From CAIXQW01 sp046049675 (lineage in GTDB: Bacteria > Bacteroidota > Bacteroidia > Chitinophagales > Chitinophagaceae): a stretch of DNA of 58,753 bases. Under the pieces are notes generated by a model. The model was not told the DNA's origin and made no database searches. It saw only the letters and a program-made list of their open reading frames with translations. Positions 35,287 through 43,287 of this stretch are shown one piece after another. The number at the start of each line of letters is the position of its first letter. Position 1 is the stretch's first letter. Location of the stretch: positions 1-58,753 of the forward strand of contig JBJORA010000123.1 in the NCBI GenBank assembly GCA_046049675.1. The letters run 5' to 3'. The translations under genes and the position numbers were made by a program.

Positions 35287-35712
35287 TTACCTAACTCTTT
35301 CTACCTCAAAGACAACAAATTGTTCCATCGTAAAAAAAACGCGATTATCCTTTTGCGCAACATTTATATCTGTAGTGCTTGCAGCATCACTTGTCAAGTC
35401 TTTTATATTAGACACCACACGGAGCACTTGCTTACGATCATCATAAATCCAGTATTCGTTTTTAATTGATAAATCAGCGACGTTAGTAGAAAATTCAAAC
35501 TTTTTATTGGCAGCAAAGATGAATTTTGCATTGAGCAGCGCTTTCTTAGATTTATTCACTTGTTGTTGATCTTCCTTGCTTACCGGCTTTTCAAGTATGT
35601 CCACACCAATTACTTTCCATGTGCCCACAAAAAAACTATCGCTAAGCACTTGGCAATTGGATGCGGTAAATGATGCGAGGGTGATGAGGAACGAGAATAA
35701 AAATTTTTTCAT
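35287..35712 (-). CDS. Secreted lipocalin-like protein, paralogue 2
   Basis: The 141-residue protein has a signal peptide (MKKFLFSFLITLASFTASNCQ) and a domain starting FFVGTWKVIGV, then KFIFAANKKFEFSTN and NEYWIYDDRKQVLRVV. It is the paralogue of the 33760-34200 product: signal peptide and first strand are nearly identical in DNA and protein, the remainder only shares the pattern of strands. The pair flanks a T9SS cargo gene, suggesting a local duplication. Function unknown. Confidence 0.7.
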   Translation of the reverse strand: MKKFLFSFLITLASFTASNCQVLSDSFFVGTWKVIGVDILEKPVSKEDQQQVNKSKKALLNAKFIFAANKKFEFSTNVADLSIKNEYWIYDDRKQVLRVVSNIKDLTSDAASTTDINVAQKDNRVFFTMEQFVVFEVERVR

Positions 35713-35803
35713 TGTGGTACAAATCTAATTAAGAATTTATCTACGGCAGCTTTTTTCAAAAGCTTTCAAAATATTAGTCACAGGCAATCAAATATTGAAG
35801 GCT

Positions 35804-37159
35804 CTAGAAGTCACGAAGTAATGCTCTATTGTAAGCAAAAGTGCCTGAGTTGCGAGAAGAAGAACCTTGATAGAAAAAATTATGGCCAAATACATAGAGT
35901 CTTCCTGCAGCAATAAATCCTACCTTAGTTGTGGCATTCACTTGAGGCAATGGGGCTAAGCCAGGTAAAATGGTTGTAAAAGAGTATGGCGGCTTATCGC
36001 CCAAACGCAATAAAGTATTGGTAAAGCCATCTAATACGCATGTATACTCACCTAAACTATCTGTAACAAGTACACTATTACTATTGATTGACAAGGTGAC
36101 CCCAGCGCCTAAAGCTAAAGTATCCATAATGGCAATTCGTGATAAAGGAGCAAAGCAGCCGCCCCCATAGTCGAACACCATTAGCTTCACATTACTCAAG
36201 CCAGAAACACTGCTATTGGTAATATTAATTTTCGACAATTTACCGCTTACTTCATTTACTCGAAATCTTGCAAAGTTATTAAAGCCAACACTATAAATAC
36301 TATGGCTAGCTGCTGCAACAATACCTAGGTGGTCATTTGGCATAACAGCCGAATCGAGAAGCATATAAGTATCCAAGCTGTAATTATAATAAACAACCGA
36401 GTCGACTCTCGGGCAATTTAGTAATACGAACTTATTATTTGCACTTATGGCAACAATTGGCAAATCGTACGGAGAGCTTATTGTGCCTTGTAAATTGTAA
36501 CTCGCTGCATCAAGTACTTCCAATTTGTTAGTAGCAGTTTGCACTACCACTTTATGCTGCTGTTGTCCTATGCTTACTGCAAATCTATTTGAATTTGCAA
36601 ACTCTTGCGACTCGCCTAGTATTTGATTTGTGCGGTAATCAAACGTGATATACTTACTACCACTAATGCCCGAAGCTACATGTGCAACTGCCAAATTAGC
36701 TTTGCGTATCGGCTTTATATCTAGGAAAGCATAGTTAAAAGTATGGCCAGGATTAACCTCGTGGAATTTACTTTCCAAATATCTGCCTTTTAAATGTACA
36801 CGCAATTTGTAGTATCCCTGATCTGCAACGCGAAATGCTGAATCTAACATTGCGGTGTCGGTACTTTTGTTACTTGTATAAAGTAATTGCGCATCAGCAA
36901 TACTAACATAGTTAACATCTGTTGTATCGTTTATTACGTAAAACAACTCGTACTTCTCAAAATCTTTAACATTGCACTGAGGCCACTTTATTTGCATAAA
37001 ATCGTCTTGCAATTGCAGTACACTCAACGTATATGCACCACTAGGCGCAGGAGGCTGTACAGGCTTAACGCAGGCGCAAAAGCAGCAAATAATTAGGCCC
37101 TCTACAACTGCTATAAGTGTGGTTCTACTGTGTAGCATATGTCTTAATTGGCGATGCAT
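35804..37159 (-). CDS. Large putative lipoprotein, possibly beta-propeller
   Basis: The 451-residue protein has a hydrophobic N-terminus ending in a lipobox-like LIICCFCACVKP. Residues about 43-130 look like a fibronectin type III-type beta sandwich (YTLSVLQLQDDFMQIKWPQCN, YYKLRVHLKGRYL). The remainder has repeated short strand patterns (YITFDYRTNQIL, NKFVLLNCPRVDSVVYYN) that could form a beta-propeller. No catalytic residues were recognised. Its start overlaps the end of the upstream T9SS cargo gene by 16 nt, indicating an operon. Confidence 0.65.
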   Translation of the reverse strand: MHRQLRHMLHSRTTLIAVVEGLIICCFCACVKPVQPPAPSGAYTLSVLQLQDDFMQIKWPQCNVKDFEKYELFYVINDTTDVNYVSIADAQLLYTSNKSTDTAMLDSAFRVADQGYYKLRVHLKGRYLESKFHEVNPGHTFNYAFLDIKPIRKANLAVAHVASGISGSKYITFDYRTNQILGESQEFANSNRFAVSIGQQQHKVVVQTATNKLEVLDAASYNLQGTISSPYDLPIVAISANNKFVLLNCPRVDSVVYYNYSLDTYMLLDSAVMPNDHLGIVAAASHSIYSVGFNNFARFRVNEVSGKLSKINITNSSVSGLSNVKLMVFDYGGGCFAPLSRIAIMDTLALGAGVTLSINSNSVLVTDSLGEYTCVLDGFTNTLLRLGDKPPYSFTTILPGLAPLPQVNATTKVGFIAAGRLYVFGHNFFYQGSSSRNSGTFAYNRALLRDF

Positions 37160-38745
37160 ATTTTTTTACGAATCGTGCTTGTTCCTTCTAAATGCAAGAG
37201 TAATGTATAGACGCCGTTTGGCAGATGCGCCAAGTCGATGCGTGTACCATCTATATCAACACTCGTGGCCGCACCAACTGCATTAAGCAGCACACAGTGT
37301 TTTGGTAGCTTCGCTGATAAATGAGTTGGCAAAAGAATATTCGCATAGGTCCCGCTAGGCTGAGGTACAATTTGCACGTTGCGTTCTACTTCAAGTATTG
37401 TACTTTTCAATGGAAAGATGTCGCGTTTTTGGCCAAATTCGCAGCCGGCCAAATTACCGTAAACTAACATGCATTCTGGCATAAGTGAGGATACTTCAAT
37501 ATCAGTAGTTTTGCCAAATTTAGAAATAAAAGTAAACTCTGAGGTGATGGAGTCCATAGCATTTGCATCCAAGCGAATTGGCAACGACACCTGGATGCAA
37601 GAGTCAGTTGCAACCCATTGGTAAAAACCACCTGTATGCTTTGCTACATCTGTTTGGCTAAATACGTACAAATCATTACAAATGCGACTTATGAATTTTG
37701 GTTTCTTGTACCCACTTGGCCTATTATCTTGTCTTTCCCATGGATATTCTAAATCCATAGAGTCGGGATAACTAAGCTCTCCTAATTTAAATTTCATCTC
37801 AGCATGGATGGTATCCGCAAAAAAAGTATCTAAGTTGCCTACGACTACTGTGCCACTACTAGACCCACCATATGCACCGCCATTGTTATTGCCTGTTTGC
37901 GTCCCCGGGACTGCTACGGTGCCCGTACGATGGATATACACTACCATGGCATCGCCGTAAGCATAACTATGCAGTACTGAATCCTGTACTATAAGCCCCT
38001 GAGTATTACCAGATTGACTCATAAGTTGCCACCAATTACCAGGCTGATATCGCCAAGCTAGATCCTCGCCAATATCTAATGAGTCTTGCAAATCTGGTAA
38101 TTGTATGTAAACATTATTGTTCCGTTGTCCTTTTTGATAGGGTAAGTTCGACAAATCTTCCATGGTCATAATACCATGTTGTTTACTAATCACAATAGAA
38201 TTCTGCAAAGGTGGGAAACCAAAAAACTGGGGCAATTTTGTAAAACTAAATGATATCGTTTTCTGACTGTCTACACCACCAATGCTTGAAACTTCTATAG
38301 CACTAGTAACAACAGCAGTTCCAATAGTTGAATCTACTTTAAAGCATTGCCAAGACTCTCCCAGTTGCGCATGTGGTTTGAGTAAAAACGTATCGTTTTC
38401 CGTTGATAAAAAAGCAACATCACCATTTTGCATTACTATGGCTGCCGAATTAGTCCACCACCTTGGTTCCTCTATTAAACAAGATTGAAATGTCGAAGAC
38501 ACTGGATAAAATGTACTTGGGAAATAAATAATGGTATCTAAGCCGCCATTAATTGCCTGTGCTGAGTCGCATTTGATACAGCTGAATTGATTCCCTGAAA
38601 TAAAGTTTTCTTCGTAAAAAGTGTCAATCTCTCCTACAGTAAAATATTGCCTTTTTTCTGGCTTAATAAGACGCCAATTTTGTGCTTGAGCAAGATTGCT
38701 AACGAATTGACAAACTACGAGTGCAACTAAAAAAATCTTTTTCAT
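37144..38745 (-). CDS. Secreted protein with T9SS-like C-terminal domain
   Basis: The 533-residue protein has a signal peptide (MKKIFLVALVVCQFVSNLAQAQ). It has a Cys pair (FSCIKCDS), a Gly/Asn-rich linker near 285 (GTQTGNNNGGAYGGSSSG) and no recognised enzyme motif. The last 75 residues fit a T9SS type A domain (VQIVPQPSGTYANILLP ... DLAHLPNGVYTLLLHLEG, RKKICIAN). It starts 7 bp downstream of the dihaem peroxidase gene and overlaps the lipoprotein gene, so these form one surface-protein operon. Confidence 0.75.
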   Translation of the reverse strand: MKKIFLVALVVCQFVSNLAQAQNWRLIKPEKRQYFTVGEIDTFYEENFISGNQFSCIKCDSAQAINGGLDTIIYFPSTFYPVSSTFQSCLIEEPRWWTNSAAIVMQNGDVAFLSTENDTFLLKPHAQLGESWQCFKVDSTIGTAVVTSAIEVSSIGGVDSQKTISFSFTKLPQFFGFPPLQNSIVISKQHGIMTMEDLSNLPYQKGQRNNNVYIQLPDLQDSLDIGEDLAWRYQPGNWWQLMSQSGNTQGLIVQDSVLHSYAYGDAMVVYIHRTGTVAVPGTQTGNNNGGAYGGSSSGTVVVGNLDTFFADTIHAEMKFKLGELSYPDSMDLEYPWERQDNRPSGYKKPKFISRICNDLYVFSQTDVAKHTGGFYQWVATDSCIQVSLPIRLDANAMDSITSEFTFISKFGKTTDIEVSSLMPECMLVYGNLAGCEFGQKRDIFPLKSTILEVERNVQIVPQPSGTYANILLPTHLSAKLPKHCVLLNAVGAATSVDIDGTRIDLAHLPNGVYTLLLHLEGTSTIRKKICIAN

Positions 38746-38752
38746 AACTAGT

Positions 38753-39865
38753 TTATTTAAATGGATCTGAATATTTGGGATGAGTTATCACTTCGTCGTC
38801 GCTAAGCGCTAGCAGAAAGCTAATGATATCTTGTTTATCTTGTTCGCTAAAATTCATACGAATTGCAGAACTAGATGCATTACCGGAACGCAATTGCGGA
38901 CTGAGTTGCTTTGTTGTTTTGATGTTGCAGCAATAATGGTCTAGCACCTCACGCAAAGTAGCAAATCTACCATCGTGCATATACGGCGCAGTATTTGCAA
39001 GATTGCGCAGTGAGGGTGCAGTAAAAGCACCTTCAAACCCTGCGACACGTTCTCCAAAACCGAGATCAGAAAATACAGAATCGAGACCAATATTAAAGCT
39101 TAGTCCTTTGCCAAATTTAGTAGCAAGCGCATGGCAAGTTAAGCAGCGAATACGAGAGTCGCTCATTATTGCTAGACCATTGATTTCGCTTTGTGTAAGA
39201 ATGTGAGGCAACGGTATACCCAATTTAAAAACTTCACTTTGATCTACCCTACTATTTACACTTACTAAACTTCGCAAAAATTGTGCAAGTGCTTTTTGTA
39301 TTAAATCAAGTTCAATATTGGAGGCGCCAAAGGCTTTTTGAAATAATGGTGGATAATAATCTAACAGTTCTAATCTATGAGGCAGTGATTCTCTTTTTTC
39401 AAAACCCATTTCAATATGACTACCGATTGGATCTATGACAGCATCCTCTAATTTTGTCATACGCTCATCCCAAAACAGTCGTTTCGAGAATCGAATATTG
39501 ATTAGTGTTGGCGTATTACGTTTACCAAAAATACCTGTAAAGCCTGCGCTTGTAGGCGTATTGTCAGCAAAGCCAAACTCTTGCTTATGGCAAGTGCCAC
39601 AAGACACCTGGCCATTAGCCGACAACATCTTATCGTAAAATAAAACTCTACCTAGTGTAACAACATCGTTTGTATAAGGGATAGTTGTATCTAGATTATC
39701 TTCCGTTGTTATTAGCCTACTAGTAAAGCCTAAAGGAAAACTATAGTCGTAAGTTTGTTCTGGTAATTTTGGCCGCAAAATCGGCTTAGTACTCTGCGTG
39801 CACTGTACTGTAAAACCAATGCAAACTGCTGCCATTATTATATGTAGTATACTATTTTTTTGCAC
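38753..39865 (-). CDS. Dihaem cytochrome c peroxidase (MauG/CcpA family) lipoprotein
   Basis: The 370-residue periplasm-facing protein carries two CxxCH haem sites (CGTCH in the N-terminal half, CLTCH in the C-terminal half) and the family phrases DKMLSANGQVSCGTCHKQ, RNTPTLIN and MHDGRFATLREVLDHY. Members reduce H2O2 or oxidise protein residues. A GTG at 39865 is preferred: it gives a compact lipoprotein signal (QKNSILHIIMAAVCIGFTVQC); the frame extends to 39892. It overlaps the upstream beta-barrel gene by 14 nt. A cytochrome c donor is not encoded nearby. Confidence 0.9.
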   Translation of the reverse strand: MQKNSILHIIMAAVCIGFTVQCTQSTKPILRPKLPEQTYDYSFPLGFTSRLITTEDNLDTTIPYTNDVVTLGRVLFYDKMLSANGQVSCGTCHKQEFGFADNTPTSAGFTGIFGKRNTPTLINIRFSKRLFWDERMTKLEDAVIDPIGSHIEMGFEKRESLPHRLELLDYYPPLFQKAFGASNIELDLIQKALAQFLRSLVSVNSRVDQSEVFKLGIPLPHILTQSEINGLAIMSDSRIRCLTCHALATKFGKGLSFNIGLDSVFSDLGFGERVAGFEGAFTAPSLRNLANTAPYMHDGRFATLREVLDHYCCNIKTTKQLSPQLRSGNASSSAIRMNFSEQDKQDIISFLLALSDDEVITHPKYSDPFK

Positions 39866-40526
39866 GATTGAAATAGTAGTTAAGATAAACACTCATTGGA
39901 TACCTTGCCTCAAAAAGTTGTGTTGTTGTGCTTTCGGGCTCAAATTTTGCTAGTGGTGTGGCGGAGTAATATTGATACGTCAGCTGCCTCATATTTTTCT
40001 GCAATAGTGCATATTCGCAAACTAAGGAAAACTTGTTGCTAAGCATTTTGCCAAAGCGAATTGAGGGCCCAATACCATTGCCATCTTGCGTGCGATAGTG
40101 TACAATTTCGTCTACACCACTGCTATACACAACGCTGCTCTTTGCAGCATACTGCGTATAGTTAATACCAAGTGCGGCAAACCAATCGTTCGGCAATTGC
40201 CTATGATAATACAAAGCAGCAGCGCCACAAAAATTCTGCGCATTGTACTGTGTGCTGCCACTTCCCACATTTGCACTCCGTGTAAAACTTTGAAATGTAC
40301 CCCCTGCACCAATTACAATTTCAATTGCACCTTTTCGCACTGTATACTGCAAGGCAGGTGTAATTCTTCCAAAAGAATCGATATTGCCTTGATTAACTAA
40401 GGCAGCAAGAGGGGTGATAGCGTTAATACCAATCGCATGCTGTATTTTTTTGTTAAGTGTCTGTGCAGACATGTAATTGCCTACAACCAGAAACAAAAGC
40501 AGAAAAGGAAACGAAAACCGATTCAT
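39852..40526 (-). CDS. Small outer membrane beta-barrel protein
   Basis: The 224-residue protein has a signal peptide (MNRFSFPFLLLFLVVGNYMSAQ) and strands with an aromatic/polar alternation typical of an 8- to 10-strand outer membrane barrel (AIEIVIGAGGTFQSF, DWFAALGINYTQYAA, PMSVYLNYYFNRAKK). The ATG at 40526 gives the signal; the frame extends to 40550. It is the first gene of a minus-strand run of exported proteins, overlapping the peroxidase gene. No specific ligand or function can be given. Confidence 0.7.
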   Translation of the reverse strand: MNRFSFPFLLLFLVVGNYMSAQTLNKKIQHAIGINAITPLAALVNQGNIDSFGRITPALQYTVRKGAIEIVIGAGGTFQSFTRSANVGSGSTQYNAQNFCGAAALYYHRQLPNDWFAALGINYTQYAAKSSVVYSSGVDEIVHYRTQDGNGIGPSIRFGKMLSNKFSLVCEYALLQKNMRQLTYQYYSATPLAKFEPESTTTQLFEARYPMSVYLNYYFNRAKK

Positions 40527-40763
40527 AAATGATAAGTAGATTTTTTGCAAGCAACATCAATCAAAAGTTCGTCGCTCTATTGACTATTGCATCGCTTACT
40601 CAAATGTAGAGTGCCTTTTTGTTAATGCAAAACATAGGTCAGCTTTTTTTTGGGCAAATGTCACAGCAATGTCATTGTATTGTAATAATGCGATTTTTTG
40701 AATGCTTTATGCGGAGTATATAAATTGAGACACCGCATAAATTATAATATAGCAAAAAGCGAT

Positions 40764-40794
40764 AAAAAAAGCCACCCTATTACGGAGTGGCTTT
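40764..40794 (-). terminator. Terminator of the sdh operon
   Basis: On the minus strand the stem AAAGCCAC / GTGGCTTT with an 11-nt loop is followed by TTTTTTT, about 24 bp past the sdhB stop codon. Confidence 0.85.
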
Positions 40795-40817
40795 ACAAAA
40801 TAAATTCTTATTGTGGC

Positions 40818-41558
40818 TTAGCCTAAACTCGCACTAAGGTATTCTCTGTTTAACCTAGCAATATTGCTGATGCTAATGCCTTTTGGACATTCTGCCTCGC
40901 ATGCACCTGTATTTGTGCAACTACCAAAGCCTTCTTTATCCATTTGTGCTACCATGTTTAGTACGCGTGAGTTACGCTCTACATCGCCTTGTGGCAATAA
41001 AGCATATTGACTCACCTTAGCACTTGTAAACAACATAGCACTGCTATTTTTACATGCTGCAACACATGCACCGCAGCCAATACAAGCGGCAGCAGCAAAA
41101 GCAGCATCAGCATTGTCTTTATTAATCGGAATTGCATTACCATCTGGTGCGTTACCCGTGTTTACACTTACGTAACCGCCCGCTTGTTGTATACGATCAA
41201 AGGCAGAACGGTCTACAACTAAGTCTTTGATTACCGGGAATGCACTTGCACGCCATGGTTCTACAGTAATTGTATCACCATCTTTATAGGCGCGCATATG
41301 CAACTGGCACGTTGTGTTTTGCGACCATGGGCCATGTGCACGTCCGTTGATGTACATACTACACATGCCACAAATACCTTCGCGGCAATCGTGGTCAAAT
41401 GCTACTGGTTCTTTCCCTTCTGAAATAAGTTTTTCATTAAGCACATCCATCATTTCCAGAAAACTCATTTCACTAGAAATGTTTTGCACTGCGTGCGTTT
41501 CAAATTTACCAGCATCTGTTGGACCATTTTGGCGCCAAACTTTAAGCGTGAGGTTCAT
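40818..41558 (-). CDS. sdhB: Succinate dehydrogenase/fumarate reductase iron-sulfur subunit
   Basis: The 246-residue electron-transfer subunit of complex II has a [2Fe-2S] site in CREGICGMC with the later Cys in NTTCQLH. The other two clusters are carried by CIGCGACVAACK and CTNTGACEAECPKG. It passes electrons from the SdhA flavin to the quinone site in SdhC. The ATG at 41558 (MNLTLKVWRQ) is the family start; an in-frame ATG lies at 41573. Unusually, two unrelated genes separate it from sdhA. Its leader contains an AT-rich repeat (41589-41614). Confidence 0.95.
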   Translation of the reverse strand: MNLTLKVWRQNGPTDAGKFETHAVQNISSEMSFLEMMDVLNEKLISEGKEPVAFDHDCREGICGMCSMYINGRAHGPWSQNTTCQLHMRAYKDGDTITVEPWRASAFPVIKDLVVDRSAFDRIQQAGGYVSVNTGNAPDGNAIPINKDNADAAFAAAACIGCGACVAACKNSSAMLFTSAKVSQYALLPQGDVERNSRVLNMVAQMDKEGFGSCTNTGACEAECPKGISISNIARLNREYLSASLG

Positions 41559-41588
41559 GTTGTAGTGTTGCATGATATGGTATATTTT

Positions 41589-41614
41589 TAAATTGTTGAA
41601 TTGTTATATTGTTA
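41589..41614. repeat. AT-rich repeat in the sdhB leader
   Basis: AATTGTTGAATTGTTATATTG here closely matches GATTGTTATATTGTTGAATG at 24961-24980 (leader of the truncated haemoglobin gene) and TGGTTGAATGGTTATATTG near 27591. In the two leaders the minus-strand copy is followed by a similar AATATACCAT block next to the start. Confidence 0.55.
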
Positions 41615-42074
41615 GCTTTAGTAGACTATAGTTTTTCAGTGTAGTTCTTATGATAAAATTTTCGCTTATGTCGTTTAGTGGAGAACCCACTTTAACTGCA
41701 ATTTTTCTAATTGTATTCTGATCTAAGTAGCGTGGTGCCTTTTCCCTAGAAACTATAAGTCGTACTTTTTTTTGTATGTCTTCGTAAACTTGCTCCGTTG
41801 CAGATATAGTTGTTAAAAGCTGGCTTAGTCCCTTATTGTTCTTAATGCCTTTCAGTTCGATATAGTGCATAGCATCGTTACTACGTAAACCAAAGTCGCA
41901 TTTTTCAACTGTTTTATCAAAAACGCAGCTATCGAATTTAATAAGAGAATATTCTTGCTCAGTCAAATTACTCACAGTATAGCTAGAGTCGCTGGAGCCT
42001 TTCGGATCTCTAATTTCCCTCAGGCTATCGCTATATGAAGTAGAGCATTCTAATATTTTTTCTCTTAAGCTCAT
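41604..42074 (-). CDS. Putative PD-(D/E)xK-like nuclease partner of an AAA ATPase
   Basis: The 156-residue protein matches no named family I know. Its centre reads KCDFGLRSNDAMHYIELKGIKNNKGLSQLL, the pattern of a PD-(D/E)xK nuclease core: Asp60, then Glu73-x-Lys75 at the end of a strand, then a helix with Gln85. The start codon overlaps the ATPase stop (TAATG), so the two are translationally coupled. It ends just before sdhB. ATPase-plus-small-nuclease pairs are common in phage defence; a nuclease effector role is inference. Confidence 0.6.
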   Translation of the reverse strand: MSLREKILECSTSYSDSLREIRDPKGSSDSSYTVSNLTEQEYSLIKFDSCVFDKTVEKCDFGLRSNDAMHYIELKGIKNNKGLSQLLTTISATEQVYEDIQKKVRLIVSREKAPRYLDQNTIRKIAVKVGSPLNDISENFIIRTTLKNYSLLKLTI

Positions 42075-43261
42075 TACTTCTTTAATTCTATTGACATTAT
42101 TTGGTTAAATTCATCACTGATAATATCCGATACAGTATCTATTGCTATAGTATTAATTAGTCCTGTTGATTCATCTATGATACTTTTTGCCTCACAGCCA
42201 TTTAAGTTGCTATTAAAGACTAGCATATGTGCGCTTACCTCTGACGGGTCTAGCCAATAATCTAGTGGAATGATATCGTCTACTTCTGTCCATGCAAACT
42301 TACTAGCAACCCCAATCTGCCAAGCGTACATCAGGTTATTTAATGCAGAAAGTATATATGGCGAGTGTGTAGTAATAACAAGCTCATTCAAAATTTGAAA
42401 TTGAGTGATATTAAGAGCTGTGGTCTTATTACTGTCTTGTGAAGCACCCGCAGTTAAGTGCGAAATTGAATCGGCATAATTATGCTTGACTAGATACTTA
42501 ACTAATTTGTATTGGGTTTCAGGGAACAAATTTAATTCTGGTTCTTCGATTACTATCTGTCCAGTATCTTTTTTACCACTTAGCCAAGCTAAATTTTGTT
42601 TGGCAACAATAGCATCATAAACTACTAGTAGTGGAACTGTACCTTGAATACCACTTGAGCCTTGAGACAAAGGCAGTGTTTGATAGTTTTGCAGTAATAT
42701 ATTGTCTGTTCCATTTAGGTGCTGAAAATCTACGCCTAGGATATCTCTATATTCTTTGACGATTCCTTGTGAACGAGAACCGGCATAATCATTGCCGAAT
42801 TTATTAAAAAGTGTAGGCAACTTCGTACCCATTTCATTAAGCCCAAACAAGGCATTCGACAACAAAGAAACATAGTTTCGTTCTGCAACAATGTAATTTG
42901 ATGGCTGTTCATCATTACTAGCTGCAGCCATAGTCTTATTTGTAATAGATAGAATACCATTTTCTATAAGGATCTGGCATTCGATACAATTGAAAGATAT
43001 AAAACTAGAGTCAGTCAAATAACTACTCAAATCATAAATCTTTAAGGATACGCGAAGTAATGCGTCAAGCCCCTTATCCTCGCGTGTAGAAATTTCCCCC
43101 GAGTGAAACTGCGAGCTACTTAACCTCTTTAGCAAGCACAACAATCTAGCAATGGTACTTTTACCAGTGCCTTGGTCGCCAATCAATACGTTTATTTTTG
43201 CTAGCCTAAGCTCAGCTTGCGCGATTGGTCCAAATTTCTTTATGTGCAGCGTTGCGCTCAA
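42074..43261 (-). CDS. AAA/ABC-type ATPase (OLD/SMC-like) in the sdh operon
   Basis: The 395-residue ATPase has Walker A GDQGTGKST (28-36), an IVAER motif (124-128, compare IPAER in related ATPases), a signature-like LSQGSSGIQ (198-206), Walker B IVIEEPELNLFP (236-247) and a His switch TTHSPYIL (297-304). This is the ABC-type head layout seen in OLD, PtuA, AriA and RecF-like proteins; it lacks a long coiled coil and any Toprim domain. It starts 26 bp after the sdhA stop and is coupled to the nuclease-like gene. A defence or DNA-surveillance role is likely but unproven. Confidence 0.85.
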   Translation of the reverse strand: MSATLHIKKFGPIAQAELRLAKINVLIGDQGTGKSTIARLLCLLKRLSSSQFHSGEISTREDKGLDALLRVSLKIYDLSSYLTDSSFISFNCIECQILIENGILSITNKTMAAASNDEQPSNYIVAERNYVSLLSNALFGLNEMGTKLPTLFNKFGNDYAGSRSQGIVKEYRDILGVDFQHLNGTDNILLQNYQTLPLSQGSSGIQGTVPLLVVYDAIVAKQNLAWLSGKKDTGQIVIEEPELNLFPETQYKLVKYLVKHNYADSISHLTAGASQDSNKTTALNITQFQILNELVITTHSPYILSALNNLMYAWQIGVASKFAWTEVDDIIPLDYWLDPSEVSAHMLVFNSNLNGCEAKSIIDESTGLINTIAIDTVSDIISDEFNQIMSIELKK

Positions 43262-43287
43262 AACATGTAAATTTACTCGGTCAGTAA

